Assembly (NCBI GenBank): GCA_050296935.1
Contig: JBNKRV010000268.1
Coordinates: forward strand, 1-64,000
Length of the DNA: 64,000 nucleotides
DNA from: Saccharicrinis sp050296935
GTDB taxonomy: Bacteria > Bacteroidota > Bacteroidia > Bacteroidales > Marinilabiliaceae
Reading direction: 5' to 3'
Both the position numbers and the translations under genes were made by a program. Below are positions 9,000-18,004 of the stretch, one piece after another (within the stretch, counting starts at the first letter, position 1; each line of letters starts with the position of its first letter). The notes below the pieces were generated by a model. The model saw only the letters and a list, made by a program, of their open reading frames with translations, made no database searches and had not been told where the DNA came from.

Positions 9000-9615
9000 G
9001 TATTTGCTACCAATTATACAGATGAGGGAACAGTACGTTTTCGATTTGAAAGCGGTAAAGTAAGATATATTGGTTGCAGCAATCTGGCAGTCTGGCACAT
9101 CATGAAATCATTAGGTATAGCTGAACAGCATCATCTTAAAAAATTTATTTCATTGCAAGCCTGTTATACCATTGCAGGGCGAGATTTGGAAAGAGAAATA
9201 GTTCCTTTGTTGAATGATCAGAAAATGGGGCTAATGGTTTGAAGTCCTTTGGCAGGAGGTTTATTAAGCGGTAAGTACAGTCGTGATAAAGAAACCTAAG
9301 ATGGACGTCGGGTTAATTTTGATTTTCCACCTATAAATTAAAGAAAAAGCCTATGACATCATTGATGTAATGCAAATTATTGCAGATGAAAAACAAGTAT
9401 CTGTAGCGCAAATTTCATTGGCTTGATTGTTACATTAGAATGCAGTTACTTCTGTAATAATAGGTGCCAATAAACAATCTCAGCTAAGCGATAACCTACA
9501 GTCCATAAACGTAAAATTCAGCAATGATGAACTTTCCAAACTCAATGAAGTAAGTGCTTTAAATCCGGAATATCCCGGTTGGATGTTAGATAGACAGGGA
9601 GCAGGCAGGAAATAA
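9000..9615 (+). pseudogene. Aldo/keto reductase pseudogene (N-terminally truncated, nonsense and frameshift)
   Basis: Read in two frames, this stretch encodes the C-terminal half of an aldo/keto reductase. Visible family blocks are SGKVRYIGCSN, SLQACYTIAGRDLEREIV, SPLAGGLLSGKYSRD, VSVAQISLA and VTSVIIGANKQSQL. The N-terminal barrel half with the catalytic Tyr/Asp/Lys is absent. There are in-frame stops at LMV-stop-SPLAGG, KET-stop-DGRR, SLA-stop-LLH and LLH-stop-NAV, plus one frameshift near 9340. Each stop sits where the family has Trp or would accept Gln, so all four are explained by single G-to-A or C-to-T transitions. It is a non-functional remnant. Confidence 0.85.
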
Positions 9616-10767
9616 CATTTTAATATATATACCCATTGATAAATTACAATGTTTTTTTTGTGAAGATAAATCAACTTCATAATTCAATGATGTTGTAAGT
9701 ATATCAGATAGTAATTAATTGGAAAATATTTTATGGTTCTTTTTTATAAATTTACCGCGTTTAATTACTGTTGATTAAAAATTGATGGATAAAATAATTT
9801 TCCCCGAGCTGAAATTTATTATTAACTATCTATCAGGTAGTATTAACGACCATGACGTAATACTGCTAAAAATGAATGAAAAGTCAGATCCTACTGTTAA
9901 TGAAGATTCTGAGACAACAATGGATACTCATAGTTTACGAGGTTTTTGAAGTTCATAATCAGATAGATAATAAAGAGCCTATTTTATCCAAGGACAAAGC
10001 GGACTATTTACCCTGTCAAATTAGTTGTCATGATAAAGGCATTGAATAAGATTATCAGGGGTCAACCAGAATAAGAGGAAGAGAAAATTACAGGGTGCTG
10101 TAGACGAGGATGAAGGTTTGCCTATGTGTTTGGATAAAGACGATGAGCCATAAATAAAAAATATAGTACTGAAACATGAAAAATAAAAGTCTGGATGACT
10201 AATTGTATGACGTATGTGAATAGTGTTTTTAATAACCTTCAATGAATAATCCAAATTTTAATTCATCATTTATCCCTCACTCCTTATAAGGAACAATAGA
10301 TTACCGGCATATAATAAAGACAAAAAAATCATTCCTCTTTTAAAGTTTGCAAGCAACCATAGCTTTTTGAGCTATTACTCCCCCTTTGAGTTAGAGAGAC
10401 ATTTCACACTACTTAATTAACAATCAGTTATAACCTTATTTTACTAATTGCGTAGTAAAAACTAAATCAACAGGCACAAAAATGGTTAAGTTATTTTTAT
10501 TTACTGAAGATATAACTTAATTTTGCTGCCATTACAAAAGAATTATTGGATGAACCGAGAACTTACCCAATGCCTTGAAACTCACATTGAATTTAATTGT
10601 GGTTACAATAAATACCTCTTGAGCGAAACTTCATTGAAACGGTTTGTGAACCTGTGGAGTGAGTATCATAACAATACACATTCATTACATAACCCTTGTA
10701 AATCAAAGAAATATAACTATTAACTATCATATTTCAATAGATTTAGTTATGTTAAACACTTAGCGAT
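9616..10767. other. AT-rich, apparently decayed intergenic stretch
   Basis: About 1.15 kb with no convincing gene. A 54-codon frame (9785-9949, product starting MDKIIFPELKF) stops in-frame and is followed by more coding-looking but interrupted sequence to about 10160, suggesting an unrecognised dead gene. A 66-codon frame at 10523-10723 has no recognisable motif and is doubtful. The region separates the pseudogene from the phosphotransferase locus. Confidence 0.5.
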
Positions 10768-10797
10768 GTGAAAAAGAATAGATTTGGATTGAAAGAA

Positions 10798-11961
10798 ATG
10801 GAAATAAATAAACAAAAAACAATAACACAATCAAAGATTCCAATTCGTTTTGGATTTCTTTTTTTAAGCCATAAAGCACATATACACCATAGCGCTCCTG
10901 TTGCTTTTGAACTATCAACATATCAGAACTTTAGCGTTTACATTTATGTAACAACTCAAGAAAATTTAGAAATAGTAAACAAAATTTCAAAACTATACCC
11001 AAACCATAATTGTACAATAAAACAACTGAAGCCATCTGCCTTTTATTCGATTACAAGAAAGTTTAAATCTAAGATATACCCAGGAATAAATCACATAATT
11101 AATAGACACTACAAAGAAATATCTACTTTCGATGGCCTATTGTCCCCTCATTACAATTTGAGACAAATACATGAAAAAGCAAAAGGTTCAATAAAATACT
11201 TTATGCAACTACATGGGGCAGGAGATTTCAAATATGGATACTCACCAAAAATGAAAATGTTTGATTACCTGCTAGTTCCCGGTAAAGAAATAAAATCGAG
11301 ACTTATTGAAGAGAAAATTTGTAAGACTGAAAAAATAAGAGTTGTAGGATATCCAAAATTTGATATTGTAGAAAATAAGAAAATATCTAAACGAAATTTC
11401 TTTAATAATAACAATGTTACAATACAATATTGCCCGCATTACGGAGATACTACTTCATGGGAACAATGGGGATACTACATTCTTGATTTTTTCACGAAAC
11501 ACAAAGAATACAATCTTATATTTTCACCACATATTAAGCTATTTGGAATGAAAGTCACTCAAAAACTTCTCGAATACAATTCATTTGAAAATATATTAAT
11601 CGACACAAAAAGCGATTATCTAATTGATATGACTTATACTAAAATTGCTGATATATATTTAGGTGACGTAAGTAGTCAAGTCTATGAATTTATTTACAAA
11701 CCGAGGCCGTGTATCTTTTTAAACCCTGATCATATTCATTGGAAAAATGATAATATGTTTAATATGTGGAAACTAGGTGATGTCATAACCGACTTTTCTG
11801 CACTTAAGGATACAATTGAAAACTGCATACAAAGACATAATTTATATATTGATGCGCAGAAAAATATATTTAGTTCAAAATTTGATAACATTGGCGAAAT
11901 AGCAGGAAAAAAAGCAGCAAAAGTGATCTCTGATATTATGCAAAGCATAATGCTAAAATAA
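10798..11961 (+). CDS. CDP-glycerol glycerophosphotransferase family (TagB/TagF-like) protein
   Basis: A cytosolic-looking protein of about 387 aa related to the TagB/TagF glycerophosphotransferase family. Members move glycerol-phosphate or related polyol-phosphate units from a CDP donor onto a growing phosphodiester-linked surface polymer. Visible motifs are LHGAGDFKYGY followed by FDYLLVPG (family HG motif), VVGYPKFD, FSPHIKLF (catalytic-site HP-like) and GDVSSQVYEF followed by KPRPCIFLNP (family DxSS motif). A GTG start 30 bases upstream is possible; I prefer this ATG. The gene is AT-rich and lies 73 bases before a secreted phosphodiester-glycosidase gene. The exact donor and polymer cannot be told from sequence. 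Confidence 0.75.
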   Translation: MEINKQKTITQSKIPIRFGFLFLSHKAHIHHSAPVAFELSTYQNFSVYIYVTTQENLEIVNKISKLYPNHNCTIKQLKPSAFYSITRKFKSKIYPGINHIINRHYKEISTFDGLLSPHYNLRQIHEKAKGSIKYFMQLHGAGDFKYGYSPKMKMFDYLLVPGKEIKSRLIEEKICKTEKIRVVGYPKFDIVENKKISKRNFFNNNNVTIQYCPHYGDTTSWEQWGYYILDFFTKHKEYNLIFSPHIKLFGMKVTQKLLEYNSFENILIDTKSDYLIDMTYTKIADIYLGDVSSQVYEFIYKPRPCIFLNPDHIHWKNDNMFNMWKLGDVITDFSALKDTIENCIQRHNLYIDAQKNIFSSKFDNIGEIAGKKAAKVISDIMQSIMLK

Positions 11962-12034
11962 TTTTTACGCATTATACTTTCATAGCATATAATTTTAAAC
12001 CAAACACAAACAAGACAATAATTAAATCAACAAA

Positions 12035-13687
12035 ATGAAAATAAACATATTTATACTTGCTTTAATTATTCTGCTTCTTCCTAAACTTAAATTAAATGCA
12101 CAAAAACGATGTCCGGAGCAGATTAAAATCCTATCATTTAATCTTACCAATCCAAATAAAGAAACAATAAAAGAAGTAAAACAAATTATACAGAAAGAGT
12201 CTCCTGATTTTGTTGATATACAAGAACATTCACACCTCTCTCACAAAACAGAAATCATTCCCAGCATATTAAATTTAGCCAAGCAAACAGGATTAAAGGC
12301 CTATTATATAGAACCAATATCACATGGTGAAAATTATTATTGTATTGCAATTTTATCAAAATATCCTATCATACAATTTAAATCACAGAAACTTCCTAAT
12401 ATAAAAGACAGCGAAATGAATTCTGCTGTTGAATTATTAGCATTAACAAATACAAATGATACTATAAGACTCGTTAATACACACTTTGATCATTGCTTTG
12501 AAAATAATATTTTAAAAACTTCGCAAGTTAAATACTTAGCTCAACTATATGGAAATAAAATTCCAACAATCTCAATTGGCAATTTCAATTTAAAGTCTCA
12601 ATCTGATATATTTAAGTTAAATGAATGGTTTAATTCTGTTGATAACATACACTTAACTTATCCCCAAAATAATTTATCTAACAAGACTGATTATTTTCTA
12701 ACATACTCGAAAAATCAATGGAACATTAAAGATCATTCCAACACAAACTACAAAAACATTAATTATCTCTCTGTTGTAGCCTCATTAGAACATGGTAACT
12801 ATGCTAAATTTAAATGGACCTCAAAAGAAATAGAGCCTGGAATTATATGGAAATCCTTCATTGGATATACAGAGATATTCAAATCCAATCAAAGCATCAA
12901 TATTATAGAAATAGATTTAAACAAAACAGATAAAAAATTGACATTCACACATAACTACATAAAAAATAAATGGTTACCATTAAATTCTTTAGCAAAAAGA
13001 TGCAATGCAATTGTTGCAATAAACGGAGGTTATAGTGACAATGAAAATACGGTTGATGAAAAAAGATTTTATACACACTTCAGATCTGAAGGAATCAATT
13101 ATCAAACAATACAAATTCCTTACACCCATCGTTGCTATTGGAAAAATGAAGGTTGCCTATATATAACAAAAAAAGGACAAGTTGGAATAGAATTTGGGAA
13201 TAAAGCTTACTTCGAAAGTATAAAAGCACCTTACGTTTTATCAAGCTCCCCAATTCTTATAAAAAATGGGATCCCCATCGGAAAATACTTTTTACCTAAT
13301 AATATATCAGACAAACCATTAACCACTGATTCATTAAATCTACTAGATTACGAAAATCCTTATCGTCATCAAGGTATCCGCCATCCACGATCAGCTATCG
13401 GAATTAAAAAGCAAAATATAATTATTATGGTCGCTATTGACGGGCGGGCAGATCAAGCACAAGGAATGACTGCTGCTGAGTTAACAACTTTACTATTTGA
13501 TTATTTAGGCTGCAAAGAGGCTTTAAATCTTGATGGAGGAGGATCTACTTCCATGTATATAGAAAAAGAAAAACCGAATGGAATAGTAAATTACCCAGCA
13601 AGAAATTATAATAGTCCACAAAAAAAATTCAATCATTATGGACTGAGAAAAATCCCAAATGCTATTGTTCTTGTACCTAACGATTAA
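12035..13687 (+). CDS. Secreted fusion: endonuclease/exonuclease/phosphatase-like plus phosphodiester glycosidase (NAGPA) domain
   Basis: A 550-aa exported protein with a signal peptide at about 1-22. Residues about 27-255 resemble the EEP fold (IKILSFNL, DIQEHSH with Glu64, VNTHFDH with His150). However, the usual GDFN is GNFN (Asn183) and the terminal SDH is LEH, so catalysis may be impaired. Residues about 285-548 form a NAGPA-type domain (AINGGYSD, HPRSAIGI, VAIDGRADQAQGM, ALNLDGGGSTSMY around Asp500). In known members this domain hydrolyses sugar-1-phosphate phosphodiesters such as the GlcNAc cap on lysosomal enzymes. It lies downstream of the TagF-like gene, so it may trim or remodel a phosphodiester-linked polymer outside the cell (inference). 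Confidence 0.8.
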   Translation: MKINIFILALIILLLPKLKLNAQKRCPEQIKILSFNLTNPNKETIKEVKQIIQKESPDFVDIQEHSHLSHKTEIIPSILNLAKQTGLKAYYIEPISHGENYYCIAILSKYPIIQFKSQKLPNIKDSEMNSAVELLALTNTNDTIRLVNTHFDHCFENNILKTSQVKYLAQLYGNKIPTISIGNFNLKSQSDIFKLNEWFNSVDNIHLTYPQNNLSNKTDYFLTYSKNQWNIKDHSNTNYKNINYLSVVASLEHGNYAKFKWTSKEIEPGIIWKSFIGYTEIFKSNQSINIIEIDLNKTDKKLTFTHNYIKNKWLPLNSLAKRCNAIVAINGGYSDNENTVDEKRFYTHFRSEGINYQTIQIPYTHRCYWKNEGCLYITKKGQVGIEFGNKAYFESIKAPYVLSSSPILIKNGIPIGKYFLPNNISDKPLTTDSLNLLDYENPYRHQGIRHPRSAIGIKKQNIIIMVAIDGRADQAQGMTAAELTTLLFDYLGCKEALNLDGGGSTSMYIEKEKPNGIVNYPARNYNSPQKKFNHYGLRKIPNAIVLVPND

Positions 13688-13699
13688 TTAATGTGTAAA

Positions 13700-13739
13700 G
13701 TCACTGAGGTAGAAGCCTCAGTGACAAATATATTTTTTT
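13700..13739 (+). terminator. Rho-independent terminator after the phosphodiester glycosidase gene
   Basis: A perfect 10-bp stem (GTCACTGAGG / CCTCAGTGAC, arms 13700-13709 and 13716-13725) with a 6-base loop is followed by a T-rich tract. It is 13 bases after the stop. The convergent lipoprotein gene ends at 13751, so the hairpin may serve both strands. Confidence 0.85.
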
Positions 13740-13750
13740 AAAGAAATTCA

Positions 13751-14430
13751 CTACCAAGCAACTACTCCTGCATTAGTATAATCATTAGACTCATAAAAAT
13801 TCATTATAGATGGGTCAGAGTTATTATTATCCAACCATACATTTGGTCTAGTAGCTATTATGGAATTGCCAGTTGCTCCTCCACTTTGAAACTCTCCATA
13901 TACAGCTACTCTGAATTCTTCTATATGCCAGCCATCAGTACCCTGCAAACTTAAAGTTATACGTTTTAAACTCAATTGCTGTAAATAACTATTACTACCA
14001 AAATCATTAGCTTGTAGTACATAAATATCCCATTGGTTTCTTTCTCTATCATTATTAGGGTTATCTAACACACCAAGCATGCTATTTCACTTCCATCAGC
14101 CATAAAACGAATTTGGCATGTTACTTTATCATCAGTACCAGCATATTTAATATCACTAGTTTTCGTAACAACTTCAAATTCAAAGTTATTAACTGCAGAC
14201 TTAAGCCTAGAAGCACTTTTATTAAATTCTTCCAAATCCTTTTTCCATAGAGCTTTAACTTCATCTATAGTTAAATCACCATCGTAACTTTTATGAAATA
14301 TGGAATTTGCTTCAATTTCTTTAGCAATATTGTTTTGATTGGATTCATCTTGTATCAACTCTAAATCTTTACCACAGGATACCAGTAGAACTGCACCCAA
14401 AAGTGCAATTATATTCAGTTTAATTTTCAT
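13751..14430 (-). pseudogene. Frameshifted lipoprotein with PLAT/LH2-like C-terminal part
   Basis: Two overlapping frames read as one gene broken by a one-base shift near 14075-14085. The upstream part (14430-14065) has a lipoprotein signal ending in LLVSC (Cys19), a charged helical region and VTCQIRFMADGSEIA. The downstream part (to 13751) continues as MLGVLDNPNNDRERNQWD, with LKRITLSLQGTDGWHIEEF, a pattern like PLAT/LH2 domains. Joined, it gives a lipoprotein of about 225 aa ending in Trp. It could be a true pseudogene, a sequencing error or, less likely, programmed frameshifting; no slippery heptamer is obvious. It converges on the phosphodiester glycosidase gene. Confidence 0.65.
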
Positions 14431-15041
14431 ATTTTATTATTTTATATCTTAATTTATACTAACATGTACATATATATTGTTTATTTTTATCTTGTCAGAA
14501 CGTTCCATTACAAAACTACACTTCTATTTTATTATTTCCAATTATCATATTCTTTTTTCTTTTCTCACACAAAAACAATACAACCCTATTATTCTGGTTT
14601 TATGGTTTTTACACCATTTAAAATAAATACAAAACAATTCATATTAACTTTATAATCATTCCTATATTACTATTATATATATTTTAAAATAATTACTTTC
14701 GACAATTTCACAATTTTTATTTGTATATATTTATTATTTTGTCTTTTACTAAATTTTACAATAGCCAGGCAAACTACAAATTCAAATAAAAGAATGAAAT
14801 TAGAGTAAGGACAAGAATACTATCCATTATAATCAACAAACAATCACAGAATTAACTTAAATTACCAACTTATTCAAACCATATACTTCTCACAGAAATT
14901 TAATTAACTACTTATTGGGATTGTTCATTACCTGAAGAATTTAAATCTTTACATTATTGATTTAGTCTAAATAAAAGGTAGTTATGCAAAACAATATATT
15001 GCAGATAGCTGTTAAATTAAAGTACTACAAAAGGTTCTGCT
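14431..15041. other. AT-rich intergenic region, no gene seen
   Basis: About 600 bases of very AT-rich sequence between the divergent lipoprotein and the small metal-site protein. One 63-codon frame (14464-14655) is low-complexity Tyr/Phe-rich and is not believed. Promoters for both neighbours presumably lie here but none matches consensus clearly. Confidence 0.5.
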
Positions 15042-15407
15042 ATGATTGAAGTTGATGTAAAAACACTGCACGGACATTTATTTACTTGTAATAAATGTAA
15101 TAAGTTTCATTTTGAATTTAATCAGATCGGTATTGACTTTTCTAGCTTTGAAGTCATTAAGAACTTCCACAAATATTTAGAAGAAGTTGACGGTAAACAA
15201 TTTGAGTCTTTAAATAAGGAAACCAATTATAGAAGGAAAATTCATATACCATTCCCAAAGACAGCTATCAAATTTACATTAGATCATACTGACTTAATGG
15301 AATTAATTATACTTCTGAGTACATTTATCGAAGAATATAGCGAAGAACTTAAAGCCCAAATATTTATCAGACAATTATCTGAAATAAAGATCGGTCAGCT
15401 TAATTAG
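15042..15407 (+). CDS. Hypothetical protein with N-terminal CxxC...H (DUF6686-like)
   Basis: A 121-aa soluble protein. It begins with a possible metal knuckle (Cys16, Cys19, His23) in a TCNKCNKFHFEF context, followed by alternating strands and a helical C-terminus (DLMELIILLSTFIEEYSEEL). Small Bacteroidota proteins with a CxxCxxxH start and a single F-rich strand fit the DUF6686 group, but I place it there from memory of the pattern only. It lies 276 bases upstream of pflB with that gene's promoter between, so it is probably not in its operon. Confidence 0.6.
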   Translation: MIEVDVKTLHGHLFTCNKCNKFHFEFNQIGIDFSSFEVIKNFHKYLEEVDGKQFESLNKETNYRRKIHIPFPKTAIKFTLDHTDLMELIILLSTFIEEYSEELKAQIFIRQLSEIKIGQLN

Positions 15408-15634
15408 AATCATAAAAACATGATACTCCATTCAAACAATATATTTATCAAGCCATGGAGTATATAAGATGTATATCTATAAACTAATAGCGTATAATTA
15501 TGCAATCCTGTAAATATTTAACAATTATTCACTATTAAGTATTTTATTACCTTTTTTACTTGATTCGCAGATGTATACAGTTAACTCACTGTGCTTAAAA
15601 TACTAATACAATAAACTATATTCATAAACTCAAT

Positions 15635-15664
15635 TTTATTTCTAGATTTTTAGATCTATTTTTG
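15635..15664 (+). promoter_or_regulatory. Probable pflB promoter (TTTA / TATTTTTG)
   Basis: TATTTTTG at 15657-15664 matches the Bacteroidota -7 element TAnnTTTG. A weak TTTA lies 18 bases upstream, where TTTG is expected. The predicted transcript would start only about 13 bases before the pflB ATG. The last bases overlap a 10-bp palindrome, TTTGCGCAAA (15661-15670), which could be an operator or coincidence. Confidence 0.5.
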
Positions 15665-15683
15665 CGCAAATTTTAATATTGCT

Positions 15684-17912
15684 ATGGAAACTAAAGAATT
15701 TATTAAGGGAAATTGGAACACTTCAATTGATGTGAGAGATTTTGTTAGAAAAAACATTTCTCCGTATTCTGGCGATTACGGTTTTTTGAAAGGTCCAAGT
15801 AAAAAAACAAGTAAATTATGGGACATTTGCACCCAAGCTCTTAAAGAAGAAAGAGCTAATAATGGTATGCGAAGCGTTGATACCAAAATTGTCTCGACCA
15901 TAGATTCTTTTCCCGCTGGTTATATTGATAAAGAAAATGAAGTGATCGTTGGTTTACAAACTGATGATCTGTTAAAAAGATCCATGAAACCTTATGGTGG
16001 TTTTAAGGTGGTTCAAAAGGCGCTTTCTGAGCATGGATTAAAACCGTCAGATACTATTACAGAAGCCTTTAGTAAATACACAAAAACGCATAACGATGGC
16101 GTTTTTGATGCTTACACTGACGAAATCAGAAAATTTCGTTCCCTTGGTTTTTTAACCGGACTTCCGGATAATTATGCACGAGGAAGAATTATTGGTGACT
16201 ACAGAAGGGTTGCCCTGTACGGCATCAACCGGTTAATTGAGTTCAAAAAAGAAGATCAGAAAAACATTACTGGTCCTATGACAGATGATACCATCCGTCT
16301 TAGAGAGGAAGTTGCAGAACAAATAAAAGCATTATACCAGATGATAGAAATGGGAAATGCTTATAATCTTGATCTTACCCGTCCTGCTGAAACGGGTAAA
16401 GAAGCTGTACAATGGACTTACATGGCTTATCTGGCAGCTGTTAAAGAGCAAGATGGCGCTGCTATGTCATTAGGAAGTGTATCTTCTTTCCTTGATATCT
16501 ATATAGAAAGAGACCTTCAGGCCGGTATTATTACAGAAGAAGAAGCACAAGAATATATCGATCATTTTGTGATGAAACTGCGTATGGTTCGTCATTTAAG
16601 AATGGAGGCGTATGAGCAAATATTTGCCGGAGATCCAACATGGGTTACTGAGTCAATCGGAGGTATGCTTGTTGATGGAAGAAGTAAGGTGACTAAAACA
16701 TCGTTCAGATTTTTAAATACTTTATACAACCTGGGTCCTTCTCCTGAACCCAATATTACCATCCTTTGGTCAAATAGTTTACCTCAGGGATTTAAAGACT
16801 ATTGCGCTAAAGTATCAATTGACACCTCATCAATTCAATATGAAAATGATGATTTGATGCGTTGCAATCGGGATAGTGATGATTATGGAATTGCTTGTTG
16901 TGTATCCTTTCAGGAACTCGGAAAACACATTCAGTTTTTTGGTGCCCGGACAAATTTAGCAAAAACACTTCTTTTAGCACTCAACTCCGGAAGGTGTGAA
17001 AACACCGGAACGCAAATGATTGAAGGGATTCCTTCAATGGCTAATGATACCTATTTAGATTACGACAAAGTAATGGATTACTTTAAAGTATCCATGAAAG
17101 AAGTAGCTCGTGTATACAATGAATCTATGAATATTATTCATTACATGCATGATAAATATTACTATGAAAAGGGTCAGATGGCTTTAATTGATACCAATCC
17201 AAGAATAAACCTGGCTTATGGTATTGCAGGCTTATCAATTGTTGCCGACTCACTTTCTGCCATTAAACATGCCAAAGTAAAACCTATTAGAAATGAAGAT
17301 GGCTTAACTGTTGATTTTAAGATTGAAGGCGATTTTCCAAAGTATGGAAACGACGATGACAGAGTAGATTTAATTGCCAGAAATCTGGTAAATCATTTTA
17401 GTACCGAGTTAAGTAAACTACAAGTGTATAAAAATGCCAATCCAACATTATCTGTATTAACCATTACATCAAATGTTGTATATGGTAAAAAAACAGGGGC
17501 TACTCCTGATGGAAGAGCCAAGGGTGTTGCCTTTGCTCCGGGTGCCAACCCAATGCACGGACGTGATACTCATGGAGCTATCGCATCTCTTAACTCTGTT
17601 GCAAAAATCGATTATAAGGATTCTCAGGATGGTATTTCTAATACATTTTCAATTGTTCCAAAATCACTAGGTTCAACCGAAAAAGAAAGAATCAGTAATC
17701 TGGTTACTGCCTTGGATGGTTACTTTATGAAGAATGCTCAACACCTGAACGTTAATGTTTTAAATCGTGAACTGCTTGAAGATGCAATGGAAAATCCTGA
17801 AAATTACCCCCAATTAACCATAAGGGTATCAGGTTATGCCGTTAACTTTATTAGATTAAGTCGCGAGCAACAACAAGAGGTATTGTCTCGTTCGTTTCAT
17901 GACTCAATGTAA
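15684..17912 (+). CDS. pflB: Formate C-acetyltransferase (pyruvate formate-lyase)
   Basis: This glycyl-radical enzyme converts pyruvate and CoA to acetyl-CoA and formate under anaerobic conditions. The 742-aa length fits the family. The adjacent catalytic cysteines are Cys405-Cys406 in YGIACCVSF. The radical glycine is Gly717 in RVSGYAV, 25 residues from the C-terminus as expected. The Cys-Cys pair distinguishes true PFL from glycerol dehydratases and other glycyl-radical paralogues. The activase and a formate channel follow directly. A large inverted repeat separates it from pflA, which may set different transcript levels. Confidence 0.98.
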   Translation: METKEFIKGNWNTSIDVRDFVRKNISPYSGDYGFLKGPSKKTSKLWDICTQALKEERANNGMRSVDTKIVSTIDSFPAGYIDKENEVIVGLQTDDLLKRSMKPYGGFKVVQKALSEHGLKPSDTITEAFSKYTKTHNDGVFDAYTDEIRKFRSLGFLTGLPDNYARGRIIGDYRRVALYGINRLIEFKKEDQKNITGPMTDDTIRLREEVAEQIKALYQMIEMGNAYNLDLTRPAETGKEAVQWTYMAYLAAVKEQDGAAMSLGSVSSFLDIYIERDLQAGIITEEEAQEYIDHFVMKLRMVRHLRMEAYEQIFAGDPTWVTESIGGMLVDGRSKVTKTSFRFLNTLYNLGPSPEPNITILWSNSLPQGFKDYCAKVSIDTSSIQYENDDLMRCNRDSDDYGIACCVSFQELGKHIQFFGARTNLAKTLLLALNSGRCENTGTQMIEGIPSMANDTYLDYDKVMDYFKVSMKEVARVYNESMNIIHYMHDKYYYEKGQMALIDTNPRINLAYGIAGLSIVADSLSAIKHAKVKPIRNEDGLTVDFKIEGDFPKYGNDDDRVDLIARNLVNHFSTELSKLQVYKNANPTLSVLTITSNVVYGKKTGATPDGRAKGVAFAPGANPMHGRDTHGAIASLNSVAKIDYKDSQDGISNTFSIVPKSLGSTEKERISNLVTALDGYFMKNAQHLNVNVLNRELLEDAMENPENYPQLTIRVSGYAVNFIRLSREQQQEVLSRSFHDSM

Positions 17913-17929
17913 AGAAGGCTGACTATAGA

Positions 17930-17983
17930 CATAAGTATAAAGACAAAAGACATTTATTTTTCATTTTCGTCTTTATACTTATG
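17930..17983 (+). promoter_or_regulatory. 15-bp perfect inverted repeat between pflB and pflA
   Basis: The arms CATAAGTATAAAGAC (17930-17944) and GTCTTTATACTTATG (17969-17983) are perfect complements with a 24-base T-rich loop. No strong T tract follows, so it is not a classical terminator. It could be an mRNA 3-prime stabiliser for pflB, a processing site, or a partial attenuator reducing pflA. Confidence 0.7.
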
Positions 17984-18004
17984 CCTCTTATCTAAAAAAT
18001 AAAC

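Noticed and set aside
9000..9615. TGA read as Trp (alternative genetic code)
   Set aside because: Intact housekeeping genes in the window use TGA as stop, and the other stops in the same remnant are TAA and TAG, so decay explains it better.
10523..10723. 66-codon frame in the decayed stretch
   Set aside because: No recognisable family, no clear promoter, surrounded by non-coding sequence; kept only in the region description.
14464..14655. 63-codon frame on the + strand
   Set aside because: Low-complexity Tyr/Phe-rich composition in very AT-rich DNA; no motif and no neighbour support.
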